A stretch of DNA of 64,000 nucleotides from Bryopsis sp. KO-2023 (GCA_030272585.1 BSYQ01000009.1:4030001-4094000); one strand, 5' to 3'; counted from the stretch's first letter, positions 32,591 through 45,811 are shown. Notes: a model not told the origin generated them from the letters alone. Numbers and translations are program-made.

Positions 32591-33010
32591 GCAATCGCAG
32601 TTGCCTCATACCTGAAGTTGGTGTTTTGGGGGCGGCCGTGAGAGCATTCAGAGAGGATGAGGGGGTTGGGAAAAGAGCGGGACGGAGGTGAAAGTTGGTC
32701 GGAGAGTGTACGGGTAAAAAGGATGAAAAAGTTTTTGAAAAGAGTATGGATACTTTTTTAGAAATATGGCGGGTGATATGGAGGAGTTCTTTAAGATGTT
32801 TTCCTTGCGTAATGAAGAATTGTGGGTCGACGAAAAAAAACAGATAGAAGTGCTAGTGAGATTCATCACGGGGTGAAAGTAAAACAAAGGGTCTCAGCCC
32901 ATTGAAAAAGAAAGTGGCTGAAATATGGAGATGGGCCAAAGAAGAATGACGTTTGTATGGAGTTGAAAACAAAAAATATGCACGTCGACGGACAGATTCT
33001 GGCCAGTGGA
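32591..33010 (+). other. 3' region of unit A, conserved with unit B
   Basis: Homologous to 61718 down to about 61330 on the minus strand. Shared stretches include CATACCTGA, the GCGGCCGTGAGA segment, TGGCGGGTGATATGGA, TTTTCCTTGCGT and CCAAAGAAGAATGAC. In unit A it lies after the stop codon. In unit B its first part encodes the C-terminus of the protein. Confidence 0.7.
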
Positions 33011-33353
33011 ACCAGGGAAGGGGGACAGGGGAGAGAAAAGAAAGTCACGTTTTCATGGTGATGGGAAAAAAGAGTGTGAGGGTGCTGGTGAGTGTGAGTG
33101 TGGGTTCAGTGGGTAGTTCTTTAGGTATATAGTGTAGGAGGGGAATATAAAAGGTTTGATCAAGACAACAGACAGAAGGAGTGTTTCAGAGATTTCAGTT
33201 TGACGTTACTGGTCCACAAAAGAGATGCTGAAACGAGAAAATCTATCTGTAGATTTTGGGCCAAGGAAATCCAAGGGAGATCGGGGAAAGAAAAGAAACA
33301 CTCCTCGTGGTGGGGAGAAAAGAGTGTAAGGGTGGTGGGGTGGTTTCAGTGGC
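33000..33353 (+). repeat. Imperfect direct repeat, about 256 bp apart
   Basis: About 33000-33113 and 33256-33353 share GGCCAGTGGAA-like, AAAGAAAAGAAA, AAAAGAGTGTGAGGGTG and TTTCAGTGG blocks in the same order. It is a diverged tandem duplication at the right edge of unit A. Confidence 0.6.
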
Positions 33354-33540
33354 AATGTAATGAAGTGAGTATGCATGAAGTTCAGAAGCACTGCATGTAC
33401 AGCAGGAGTGGCACATTGAAACAGGAAACCCCCCATCCATCTTTCATTTCTTGTAGTGGGTGGGAAAACATGGCAAGCAACCTTGACACCTCCTCCTCTC
33501 CGACTCGTGAACAAAAAGTATACAAAACAAAGTAAATAAT

Positions 33541-36500
33541 CCGCCACCCTTTTCTTTTTTTCTTTTTTCGAAAAGACAGTTCTAGTTTTTCAAAATACCC
33601 CCCCCCCCCCCCAAACGGAGTTACTTTTCCACTCCGCTGTCAGTGCCCCTTTTACATCATTACAAGAAATGCACACATGAATTTCAAAAGGTCCACCATT
33701 CAAAAGCCCCACCGAGTAAAGCCCACACACATATCAGGCCTCATGTTTTTTTGTTCACCAAAACGTACTTAGAACTACCACCTCTGTCGCCATCCAATTA
33801 TTCCAACAATCCATCAATATCTCGCAAACCCAACTAGCCCCACTCCCTCTGCCCTTCCCAATTCTTCTTTTTTTTTCAAAAAATATTATCTTCTCTTTAT
33901 CTTTTTCCTTCTTCTTGCTGCATCTTTTTCCCTTTTTTCTTCCTGTTGGACTTTTTTTTCCCCTTTGCCCGTAGATATTGTTTTGGTAGTGCAGTCATCT
34001 TCTTTTTTTTTCTCTTTTTTTTTTCCAACCCGGGGGGAGGGGGGTAGGGGCCGCTGATTTTGTCTCTAGCACCGTCTAACTCTTTTTTTTTTCTCTTTTC
34101 ACTTTTTGAACGAATCGCAACTCTTCCCAAACAAAGATCACCTCAATTCTTTTCTATTCTTTTTTGTTTTGGTGTGCATCTTTTTTTGAGAAGCATCTCT
34201 TTCAATCACGATGCAAAAATCGATTCCGCAATTTCTCAACAATTGCAAAAGGAGCAATAGAACTGGGATGAAAAGCCCAACAAGATCAGCACGTCCTCCC
34301 CCCCCCCCAAATTTCCCAAATCCCCCTTTAAATCCCACAAATTCCCTTTTCCTTCTCCAAACACTACACAATGCAAAAAAAAAAAACAAAAAAAACAAAA
34401 TGAATAATAATCCTTCCACACAGAGTTCTACATCTGTGGAAACTGACATATTTCCCCCCCTATCACCTCCAGACAGCCCCCTCTTCCTTGATCAACCCAA
34501 GCAACACTTGTAGAAAAACAAACAAACAAAAACAAACAAAAACAAACAAAAAGGCTCCCCCACTATCCTCATTATTGCTCAGAATTCCCTCCCCTCAACA
34601 CCACCTTTTCCCTTTTCATCCACAGCCATCAAGTGGACCGGGAATACTTCAAAAAAAACACAAAACAAAGCCCACCCTCATTCATCCAAGCCCTTGTGTA
34701 AGATGGATTCTTCAAAAGACATTCCAAGAAAATAAACCCATACAGAGCAGTCAGACAGTCAGTCAGCCCCCCCTCTTCAACCCCCCCCCCCCCCCCTTCC
34801 CATTGTTTTCTAGGATGAAGCAATAAAAACGATCTCTCTTCAACATGATTGATTGTCCATCCCGTTTCTAGCTTTCCGTTCGAAAAAAACCAAGTCCTTA
34901 TACTGTTGGAAGAAAAATAAGTCAAAAGAGCATGAATGGAAATATTAACAAAAAAAAAACAGTCTTCATGCAACAGTCTTTCTAACCAATTGAAGTCATC
35001 CCCCCCCTCCAAAAAAAAATCTCACTGTTTTTTTTTGTTTTTTTTTTAAGAAAAAGGAAAATGTAAAGGAAAAAGGGAGCGTCTTGCATTTCTATACCCT
35101 CATGTTTTTTCGACTTCAATTTTTCTTTCCCCCATGTGCAAAATATCAGCAATGCAATGCAACAAAAAAAAGAGGGACAAGAAACCCAACACAGGGAACA
35201 GACTCCTCTTTGTTCTTTTTTTTTTTTCTTTTTTCAACTACCTCCTTTCCCCGAATTTTGTTTTTTTTGTTTTTTTTTTTGGGGGGGGGGCTCCTCTCTA
35301 CCTGTTCCCAGAATCGCCTGTGGTGTTAAATAATGATAGATTCGAACAGGCCACCTTGACAAGTTAATTTCAATGTAACCCGAAAAGTCGACTCGACTTC
35401 CGATGGTGAAAAAAAAAAAAAACAGGGGAAAAAGTCAAGACTAGCACCTATTCCTTCCCGCTATTCACATGGAGGAAGCACCAGCAAAACGAAAAACAAA
35501 AAAACCCAAAGCAGAAATTCCACCACCAATCATCTCTTAAAATCAACAAGCCCTAAGGAAAAAAAAAAAAAGGAAACCAAAAAGAAAGTCCTACCCAACA
35601 CCATCCTTTCCTCATGCTAGTCAATACCCCCCTGATTTTTTTTTTCTTTTTATATATTTTTTCGTATCGACGATTTCTTGTAGTTCCCATCGAGTAATCA
35701 CTCTCTTCCTCCATTAAAAAAAAAAATGAAACAATTTTTAAAGAGAGATCAGAATAATTCATTAGAATTCTAGGAAAAAAGAAGAAAAAGTCACACTAAA
35801 AATCAAAGACATCCAGAGAAATCCACCGGAAATCACATACACGCACATGCTTAAATGTATTTTTATATAGTTATATTCATAGCCAATGTCAATTCCATAT
35901 CGTTCCCCCCCCCCCCCAAACCTCCTTTCAAAAAGAACAGTTTCTTCTTCTGTAAAGAGTGACGTCATATTCAGGGAACGAAAAGGGGAAAAAAAAAGTC
36001 CTCTTGTGTTTTTAATTTGTATAGAAACCACCAAAAAGGGAAATAAAACACGCACACAGAAATCGAAACATATCATCCCCCCCCCCTCTTCTAAAAATAA
36101 GCATAGTAAGTGGAGCACCAAGTTATATATTCGAATTCTTGGCCTCATTCTTTTTTTTCGCAAATGCGATATTCACACGAACACCTTCCAAAGAAAAAAA
36201 AAAAAAAGTTCCTCATAGTTGCATACAAACAAAAAAAAAACCAAAGAAGAAGCAAAAAAACAGATAAATCCAGAGTCCCCCATTCCCATGCAGTTCTCTT
36301 CTTTTTTCCCCTTTCATTGCTGTCCATTTTTTTTCTTTTTTGTAATTAAAACAATATGATTATTCGACCAATTTCCTTTTCCCGACACATTCACCTAAAA
36401 TCTCAAACAAATACATTTATGCGGAAAAAAAAGTCAATGCACTGCACCGGAATCAGGAAATTGAAAGAGACTTTTTCCTTGTCCCCACCACCCCCGCCTC

Positions 36501-39500
36501 TCCAAATTAAAAAAAAAACAGCCCCCCAAAACACACCAAAAAAAAAACAACCAAGAGGGACGAAAATTTAAAGACGCGAAAGTTTTTCTTTTGTCCAAAA
36601 AAAAAAGAAGCAAAGGGGTAGAGAAAAATGAAAAAAAAAATGAAGGGGTGAGACATCACTCTCTCTTGTGAAAAAAACTGATTCATTCAGTTTTCCCACT
36701 TTCTTTTTCCTCCTTTTTCCCTTTTGTGTTGATATATTTTTATTCCCCTTTCCACCCATCTCCCTCCAAATTCCCTGTTTCAATACATAAAACCCACACA
36801 CCACACACACACACACACAGTTTTGTTTTTTTGCTTTTTTTTCCCTTTAGTTTTATCCAGGGCTATTGACGATCCCAAACATCAGTTTTCTCTATCCCAG
36901 TATCTTTCTTTTGTTAATTCCTTTTTTTTTAAAGCTGCCAAAGAGAAAAAAAAGAGGGAGTGTGCCTTCATTATCACAAAGGGACAAAGAAAAAAAAAAG
37001 AAACACCCAACAGATGCACATATTCTCAGAAGTTTCCAGAAAGCCCACCCAATCCTTTTTTTGCAATAATTTTTCATAGATAGAGAGAATATATGCATGT
37101 GCAGCATGTACCACATACATACATGATCTCTCCTCCTTTTCCACCTTGCCCTCTCTTTTCGCTGCATTTTCACACATCTCACTATTTTCCTCACTCTTTT
37201 TTTTTCCCTCTCTCTCTCTTTTCTTCACAACAACATGATAGAAACTCATGAAAGAAGTTTTATGCAGGGAATAAAAAAAAGGTGAAGAAAATTAGTATGG
37301 CAAATGCAACCACACTGACAAGAAATTCGGGCTTTCAAGAAGAGGGGAAAAAAATGAGAGGCGAGAGAGAGATGAAATTATTGCAGAAAAAAAGAAGAAA
37401 AAAAATGCCGCTGTAAAGAGAGGCATCTTTCTTTTTTTTTTTCTTCTTCCCTTAGTCAGATTTGTTTTCAAATTTCTCTGTTCTCCATCGGTCCCTTGCA
37501 AATAAAAAGTCTAAATACAAAAAAAATGAGCACCAGCGATGTTTTTTCCCCCTCTTCGTTAAGTGGGCGGCAGGAAAAAAATCGGAGAATTTCAAACAGA
37601 AACAAAAGACCACCACTGCTGGAAGTTTGATCTCATTTTCATGAATGCCCGAAAACGCAGAAATATCCATTTCACACCATCAAGACAAAAGAGAAAAAGA
37701 AAAAAAAAGTGAATTTATCCTACAGTTTCTTTCTTTCTTTTTGTTTTCCCTTTCTTTTTTTCTTCCTTTTTTTCTTTTTTCTGAATTTCTGAATGTATCA
37801 CCTACACCCCCCCCCCCCCCCCTCAAACCCCCCTTCTTCAAATCCCCACCTCCCCTTTCCAAAAACGACCTCCGATCTCATAACCATTCCAAAAGCAAAT
37901 TCTCATTTAGCCCCGTCAATACATACGAAACTGCAAATCATTGATGCATCCTCTTCTTTCTTAACACTCCCTCTTTTTTTTTCCCTTCTGTACCTTTTGT
38001 TAGTGTTTCACACACACACCCTCCCTCCCTCTTTTCTTTTTCTTTCCCTTTTTTGTTATGAACCCTCTTTTTCAAAAAGTCACCCCCCATCGCTCCATTC
38101 ACTCGTAAAATCTTGAAAATGTCAAAACCTCCCTGCAACTCTTGTTCACATTGAACCCCATTGAATTCTCCATAGCCCAAAAAAAAAAAAAAAAACCCTT
38201 TTCTCAGTCCCTTTTCCAAACCCACCACCCCCCATATCATCTTATTTTTCAAAAAAATAAAAAAAAATAAAGAGGCAAGAGGAAATAAAACAGTGGAAAT
38301 TCTTATGCAGACCAAAATCCATCCCATAATACATATTCAGTTCCTTTTTTTTGGGGGGGGAGGGGGTGAAAAAAGGGCAAGGGAGGGAAACACTCGCATT
38401 AAAAAAATGTAACGAAAGCGAACGAAAGCCCAAAAAGGAAGTTTGGAAAGAAACCTGCATTTGTACAAGGGGAAAAAAAAAACATGCTTGCCGAAAATCT
38501 GTACAATAACCCACACGAGAGAGGGAGAGGGAGAAACCACCAGACAAAAACAACACATATATATTAATTAAAATCTCTCAGTTTCATCTTCCTTTTCCCC
38601 ATATATATATATATATATCGATGTATGTATGGTATGTATTAGTCAATTTTTTTTTCCTTTTTCAATCCCGTGTTTTCTTTCTCTCTTTTTTCACATCGTC
38701 TCTCTCCCACACAGAAGCAAAAAAAACAAAAAAACAGAGAGAATCAGAAAATGAAGTTTTAATCAAAAGAAAACCCTTCTCAATCCCCCTTTCCCCCCCT
38801 CCTCCCCAAAAGAAACGAAAGAAGATTTCAACAGGGGAAAAAAAAAACAAAAAAAGAATAACAGTCATAAACATGGGAGAAAGAAAGACTTGGGATTCCC
38901 TTTGTCTGCATATGTGTGTGTGGGTTTGTTTTTCTTGGAGAGTGAATGCCGAGAAAAGGGGGAAAAAAAGGGGAAAAAAAGAGCGGCAGCCTGGATACTC
39001 TTTTTTTTCTTTCAAGAAGGAAAGGAAAAAAGGCAAGCAAAAAAAAAAATGAATAAAACGAACACACACCATATTACGCACACAGTCCAAAGTCGTCTTT
39101 TCGTTTTTTTTTTGTTTTTCGTAATTTTTCTTCCCCCCCCCCCCCTTTCCATTCTCAGCTCCAACTTCCACCCCCACCCCCACCCCCCCAGTTTCTTTTT
39201 TTTTTTCCTTTTCACCCCTGAAACTGGAATCCTCTTTTTTTTCCACCCGATGAGCCCAATCCCGCAAACCCCCCTCCCAATCAAAAAAGCCCTCCCTGCC
39301 CATCCTTTTTTTTTTTTTCATAATAGAAAAAAGAAAAAAAAAAGCAAAAGAAAAGCAAAGCAAAACATACAAAACGGACGCAACACTCTCCATCAAATTC
39401 TTATCACCTGCCCCCCCTTTTTTTCCCTTCTTTCTTTTTCTGTCTGTGTAGTGCTCCCAACTCCTCTGTTTTTTTTTTGTTTTGTTTTTTCCTTCCCTGG

Positions 39501-41020
39501 AAAAAAAGGAAAATCCCACATACCATTCAAATCACACCCTCCTTGGTTTGTTAGCCCCAGCAACCCACCCTTTTTCCTTCCCCACCCACCCACCCCCCAA
39601 AATTCCCTCAAAACCTAATCACCAATACAGCAAATTCACAAACCCCCCTCTACCCAAAAAACACCCAAACAAGCGACCCTAATCCCCCACCCCCCCACCC
39701 TTTTTTTTCTTCTCCCCCCTTTGTACATTATGAGAGCTGTCGTTCAAAACCAAATGCATGGTTGGGAAGAACCTCGAAAAAAGATTATCCAACTTTTAAA
39801 AGAAAAGTGAGAAGGCCGAAAAAAGAAAAATTGCCGAAAATTTCCAAAAAAGAAAAAGAAAAACAACAGGAGGGGAAAATTCTACACACCAAGGCCATGG
39901 ACAAAACAGAGCAAAACACGATATCCCTCCACACACGCACCCTCTCCACTTTTAGATGCCTTCTTTTTTTCTCTCTCTCTTTCTCCACGTTTGTGAATTT
40001 TCATTCTTTTCCCCCCCTTGTAAAAGGTTTTAACCGGTTCCAATTTTTTCCCCTCTTTTTTTTTTCTTTGGTCCCCCTTTTGCTTTTCTTTAAACGGAAA
40101 TTGCCCCCCCCCCTTTCCCTTCCCTCCCTTTCTCCACAAAACCCCAACCCCACCCCAAAATTTCCCGTTTTTTCTTTCTTCCCAAGTCCCCCCCCCCAAT
40201 CTTCCCCCCATCTTCTTTTTTCTGAACGCCTCTCCCTCCCCATATATATATATATTTTTTTGCCATTTTTCCAAGGTTTTAACCCACAAATTCTGCAACC
40301 TCCCCTCCCTCTCTCTATCCACCTCATACCAACAATAACACACACACACACACAAAAAAAACACAAAACAGGCACACTCCTTTATCACACAATCCAGCAG
40401 CACTAACTCTGAGAAAGATAGTTTCTTTTTTGTCGTTCTCTTTTCTTTCTTTTTTTTTTATACGAATCCCTATAAAGGGAACAAAAAAAAAAATAGAAGA
40501 AAAAGAAGAAAATAAAAAGTAAAACACACGCGCGCGTCTGCACACAGAAACAACAGGATATTTTACCGCCTACCCCCTAGCTCTTATGTACTCCCTCTCC
40601 ACACTGAACCGGAAATTCTCTTTCGCACCTTTGTTTTTTCTTTTTCTTTTTTGCAAAATACAACCCCTTTTTTTCTTTTCTTTCTGTTTTTTTCTCGGGG
40701 CGAAACTCCTTTCCCCTACCTTTTTTTTCAACAGGTGTAGATTTTTTTTCCTTTCCCTTTTGTTTTTTTTTTCGTCTATTATGGAGGATCAGGTGGAGAC
40801 AGCAAAAATAAAATAGAAGCAAGGATTATTGACAAAACCCGGATTGCCCATTTCTTTCAATGTGTGCCTTTTTTTTTCATTTTTTTTTTTTTCATGTGCG
40901 TCTCTCTCTTTTCTTTCCTTTGTGAATTTTTCTTCGTCCTCTTTTTTTTTCTGTCTTTTTTTTTTTGGTCCTAACGGTTTCTTTTCTCTTGTTTTTTTTC
41001 AACCCTTGTCCAAGCGCTGA
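33541..41020. other. Gene-free tract, G-poor on the + strand, rich in homopolymers
   Basis: About 7.5 kb with no recognisable gene on either strand. The + strand consists mainly of T, C and A. C runs of 11 to 16 occur repeatedly, for example 33598-33612, 34781-34796 and 37807-37822, alongside many T and A runs, while long G runs are rare (one of ten near 35281). Many open frames exist because stop codons are scarce in such DNA, but they encode only K/F/P/S-rich low-complexity strings. The tract lies downstream of the ERK7-like gene. Confidence 0.8.
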
Positions 41021-41455
41021 CTAATCAGCTCCACTCCGCATTCCACTCACAGAAGACCTGTATTTTCTGCTGTTTTGTTTTGCCCGAAGTGCCTCTTTCT
41101 CTCGCAGCTTTCTTCGCATTTCCTTTTTACGACGAACGATCTCGGTATATAAAGTTTCCCTGTACTCAGCGATTGTGTACTGCAAAAAAAAATATTAAAA
41201 AATTTAAAATGTATGTTTTAAAAGATAGGGAAAAAAAATTAAAATTTCATCCATCATGAATTATAATGAATCCTTAACTTAACTCCCCCCCCCCCAAAAA
41301 AAAAGATTCTAGAAATCATGCCAGAAAATAGATTTCAACACCATTTTTACTCAGGCTGTCGTTGAATTTTCATCCCAAGTGAAACGGAAAATCATCTACC
41401 TGGGAGAAGGAATTGTTTTCTTTCTTTCCCTTTATTTATTTTATTTACTTTTCTT

Positions 41456-41506
<51 letters not shown>

Positions 41507-44488
41507 CAACTCAACCTCGGAACGATCGGCTGAATTTGGTCAAGATCCACACATATTTATAAATAAATATATATGTATATAAATATACCTTGGTGTTGTC
41601 GTTGATAGGAATAGTTATTAGCCTCATGGCAGAGGGCTCGTCCGCCGGGTTGTGAAATTGTTGGCAGTAAGGATGTCTCAGTGCCTCCTCGGCGGTGATC
41701 CTGTTGCTGGGATTAAACTGGAGAAGTTTTCTCAATAAATCGTAAGCATCCGCGGAGGCGTTGGGGAAGATTTCCCGCATGTCACGCTGGGGGGTGAATC
41801 GACAGCCTTCGATCATGGTTGCGGAAAAGGAGGACTGGGTGGCTTCCAGGTCGTCCCTGGTAGGAGGCCCAGTGATCTCCGTGATCCGCTCCAATTGATT
41901 CATGGTCGAAGTTCCGGGGAAAATTGGTTTCCCACCCATCAACTCACCCAAAATGCAACCTGTCAATATCCAGAAAAAAAACCCAAAACATTGGTAACAA
42001 AAAATGTAACACTGTGCAACTCTTCATCGTTTGGTTTTTTTCCCCATTTTGCTATTAAAAAAAATGAGATTTCGCTCCGGACGCCAACACCGTGAGGAAA
42101 GGGGGTGAAAAGGCGAACACATGACTAATGCCTGCTTCCGAAATAAGAATAGAAGGGGTCTTTTTTGAGGGTTTTTTCCCCCATGGGCTCACCGCTCGAC
42201 CACATGTCGACCCCGTATGTATATCTGGCAGATCCCAGAAGAATTTCTGGAGCTCTGTACCATCGGGTTGCAACGTAGTCGGTCAAAACAGCAACGCTGC
42301 CATCATCAGCCAACAGGCTGGACAGCGATCGAGCCAACCCAAAATCTGCAAGTTTTAATTGGCACTCGCTGTTCAATAGCAAATTGCTCGGCTGTTTTTC
42401 CACACACGAGAAAAAAAAAGAAGAAAAAAAAAAAACTTCAGCAGTGCAACGGAATAATTCTTTGGCCTGGTTTGAACTGCGTTATTTTGTATATATTTAT
42501 GTCCATTTGAGTCCATTTCTGGCTTTTTTTATTTTGGAAGTTGTACAACTGGTCGAATGCCTGCAGCCGGGCTTTATAATTTTTTCTCTCTCTTGTAGAT
42601 TTGGACAGATACCTGTGGCCAGCAAGGAAACCTTTGGGAAATGGCCAGAAATGTTTTTTCTCAAAGGGAAAAATATAATTTTAAAAAAGTAAAAAAATAT
42701 AAAAAAAAATATATATATATATATATGTATATATATGAGAAAAATACCTTTATATCTCTATGCAGCAGCTCTCCCGAGTGCAAGTATTTCAGAGATTTGA
42801 ATAGCTGATACATTATGTACTTCTTGTGCACTTCTTCCAAAATGTTGGCCCGAATGACAGAATGCAAATCCGTCTCCATGTATTCAAACACCAAATAGAT
42901 GTCACGGTCATTATCTGCCTTCAGCACGTTCAGCAATCTGGCCAAAAAATAAAACAAAAACAATGAAAATCAAATATCAAATACCCTCCCCCCCCCCTCT
43001 TCAAAAATACACACACACACATATGTATATGAAACCCCCTTTGTTTCTCAGGGAAAATTTGGAAAAATAGACGATCGGTGTGAAGGGCATTCACCAAACG
43101 AAAAGAAGAGATGCAGGGATTTTTTTTTCTATGCTTTTCCTAATTTCTCTATTTTGGGCGTTTTGAATCCAGACAGAATGCAGCATGGTCAACCAAAATC
43201 ATGTTTCCTCTTCCCATGATTCTTCCCAGATGATTGTATGATTCTCTTTACAATCTCATCAGGATTTTTTCAACATAAGATAAAACATATGATACAGAAA
43301 TAGATCTTTCAGTTTTCCCCCTCCCTTCTTTCAGGGAGGAAAAAAAAAGGAAAGGAAAGAAAATAATTCCAAAATGGTGACTTTTCGATTTGCTCTGTAC
43401 CTGATGATGTTTTCATGATTAGAAACTTCTTGCAGGAACATGATCTCTCGAAATGTTCGCTGGAGGAAGGCAAAACCACACAATCATTTTTCAAAGAAAA
43501 AAAAAATCTTTGGGAACTGTTTTTTTCCCTTCAAGTAGCTCCCCCCTCCCCCACCAAGAAAGAACGACAGAAAGAAAAAGGAAAGGAAGACAGAAAAGAT
43601 AAGGTTTAGAAAACTTAGTTATTTTATTCAAGTTTATTGAATAGATGGATACAGGGGACAAAACAACAAAGATACCTGGGCGTCAGTGGCATTCTGGAAA
43701 GCGTCGAAAATTTTCTTCAGCGCGACAGTCTGACGTGTGCGTCGGTCGACCGCCCTCCACACGATTCCGTAAGCCTAAAGGAAACACATGAAAAGTGGAC
43801 CGGTCAGGCAAAACGGAAAAAACAAAAGAAAGGAAAAGACCTTCTCTTCGGTTTCTGTAAATGAAGAAAACCCAACAAACAGGAAAGAAATTGAGGATTC
43901 GCGCTAGAGATGCGAGCACGCCAGTCGTTCGAAACCAGAAGAAGAAAAAAATGCCCTGCCCTGCCTCCGCTCCTTTGTCGAAAACTCATGGCAAAGGGGC
44001 GGGGAAAGAGGGAAGGGGGTTGCGAGCGTCATTCCGAAAGGTTTGAGGGGTTCCCACAGGAATCCGGGGTAATTTATGGAGGCGTCAACCCAGCCCCGAA
44101 AGACTGTCCCGAAACCAAACGAAATCACGGGACACGGCGAACTGTTAGATCCAGCTCCAACCTCCGTTTCCCACTGATATCCAACCCACACTTCAGGCAC
44201 AAGTTCACCCCCTCAAGAATCCTCCTAAAATCACGCAATCAAACGTGGTAACGGGCGACGAAGGCCCGACTTCACTCCAACGACCGTAGTATGCCCCTCC
44301 ACTTTTTTCACCATAAAACAGTTCCCCCCCCCGCTCCACTTCCTGTCCCCCCCCCCGACTCCCCCCACCAAACAAATTAATGGAAACCTCAAACACGCTT
44401 GCAAGACCCAACTCGCGCGTACCCCTTTTCCAAGCTTCTGCTGAATTTCATATTTCCTTAGAACGTGCTTGTCGATTTCCTCGCTCAT
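41021..44488 (-). CDS. MAPK15: ERK7/MAPK15-like MAP kinase
   Basis: Seven exons, 44488-44423, 43774-43676, 43459-43401, 42937-42748, 42391-42193, 41959-41589 and 41179-41021, join in phase into 380 residues. Visible features are the glycine loop GKGAYGIVW (20-28), lysine K42 in [18 protein letters not shown] (134-141), DFG (154-156), activation loop TDY (175-177) in place of the TEY of animal MAPK15, ATRWYRAPE, and [11 protein letters not shown] in the C-lobe. The [20 protein letters not shown] segment is characteristic of the ERK7/8 group. The C-terminal exon is a short Lys/Arg-rich helix; there is no long tail as in mammals. ERK7 kinases act at basal bodies and cilia in other eukaryotes. 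The last intron carries a 45-nt G/C homopolymer. Confidence 0.93.
41459..41503. repeat. 45-nt poly-G tract inside the last ERK7-like intron
   Basis: An uninterrupted run of about 45 G on the + strand, which is C on the transcribed gene's sense strand. It lies in the intron 41588-41180. Confidence 0.95.
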
Positions 44489-45685
44489 CGTTCAGACCGC
44501 CCCCAAAGTCACCCCACGAGGCCACTCAACGCAGAGTTCGAATCTTCTTCCCGTCTTGTTGCTCCGTTTCCGTTTCTTTTCGGTTCCCGACAGTCGCCCC
44601 CCGTTTTCCAGTCTTTCCTTTTCTGCTGCTGTTTTTTTTTTCACGCGTCTTTTCCCCCGTTGGCAAGACGAATATTTTTTTTTTTCCGCGTTCCCTAATG
44701 CACTTGAAAACGATGAAAGAAGAAGAAAAAAAAAACACGATACGGCAGGCTCGATTTTTTTTTTTTTGGTTCGGTTTCCAGCCCTTCCCGTGCGTTGGTT
44801 TCACGTGCGGAACGCTTGAGTTGCCCAAGGCCTTCCACAAGAACCCCAACGTGATTTCGAAATCGTGTTAGATCCGTTTGAAGGGTGGAAGTGGCGTGGG
44901 TCGTACTGGCCACATTCCGCCTCACCGCACGGTGGGGTGGCCAAGGTTGAAAACTGCGATCAAGCGACGTTATTGATGTATGACGCATTTACAGAATTTG
45001 ATGGGTTGCGGCCCTGAAGGCGGGGCGGTTGCTTTCTCGACCACGCACCGCTGAAAACAAGCTCTACGCCCCCGCTTCCCGCCCGTTGAATGTGTTATCG
45101 AAGCCCGACGCGCGCGTCGGTGTCATTCACAGAGCAGACCCAGTTTTCAAGGGTGGAAAATGAAGCAGCCGCCCTTCGGGGATTGAATGTTAATGCATCA
45201 ACGCTCGTCCAGCTTGGGATCCTGAGTTGGGCGAACGAAATATCCGAAACGCATGTCTCGAACAGGGTGGTACTAAGATTTCCCGTTGGAGCGTGGGTGG
45301 CGGTGGGGAGGGGGGGTTAATTCCGCGCAGAATGCAAGGTCAAGCGGGGGTGGGGGTCGATCAAAGGCGAGATTCCCACGATGCCCTTCCAATGAATCGT
45401 TTGTGGCGATCGACGGAAAGCAAACTATCAACATCCAGGAGATTGTTGCTTCTTGTCGTTTCAGCATGCTTCCTGATCAGTTTTGCACTCCCCTGGTCGT
45501 GGTTGCGATCAAGTTTCGGTGATTTCTCAATCATCACCGGAATTATGCCCAGTTCTCCACCCACGTACCAATCGAACCTCTGTTCTGATTTGAAAAACCT
45601 TAATCCATCCATCCACAGCCAAATTCACCTCCTTTTTGCATAGCATTCTTCTTTCTTTCTTTCTTTCCTTTTTTTTTTTTTGCAG
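44489..45685. other. Upstream region of the ERK7-like gene
   Basis: Relatively GC-rich, with scattered open frames on the + strand but no recognised family. A + strand frame near 45400-45520 reads FVAIDGKQTINIQEIVASCR and could be an exon of the gene whose last exon is proposed at 45686. Confidence 0.3.
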
Positions 45686-45811
45686 AGGAGTCCTGATGGC
45701 GCCATCTCCAAATTATTTGCTTCAGCACAAGAACACGATCTCAAGATCTCACCAACGGATCACTTGGCTCCCAAGATCAAGGTGGAGAGACACATGATGG
45801 AGGCACAGTAG
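45686..45811 (+). CDS. Possible C-terminal exon of an unidentified gene
   Basis: A long pyrimidine tract and TTTGCAG acceptor at 45685 are followed by 41 codons and a TAG. The peptide has ordinary protein composition (DGAISKLFASAQEHDLKISP, then a Lys-rich end closing MMEAQ). Upstream exons are not resolved, and I do not recognise the family. The evidence is the acceptor plus the composition only. Confidence 0.35.
   Translation, partial: RSPDGAISKLFASAQEHDLKISPTDHLAPKIKVERHMMEAQ

Noticed and set aside
33643-40406. Many open frames of 60 to 285 codons on both strands of the homopolymer-rich tract
   Set aside because: They are Lys/Phe/Pro/Ser low-complexity strings that arise because stop codons are rare in such DNA; no family motif is seen.
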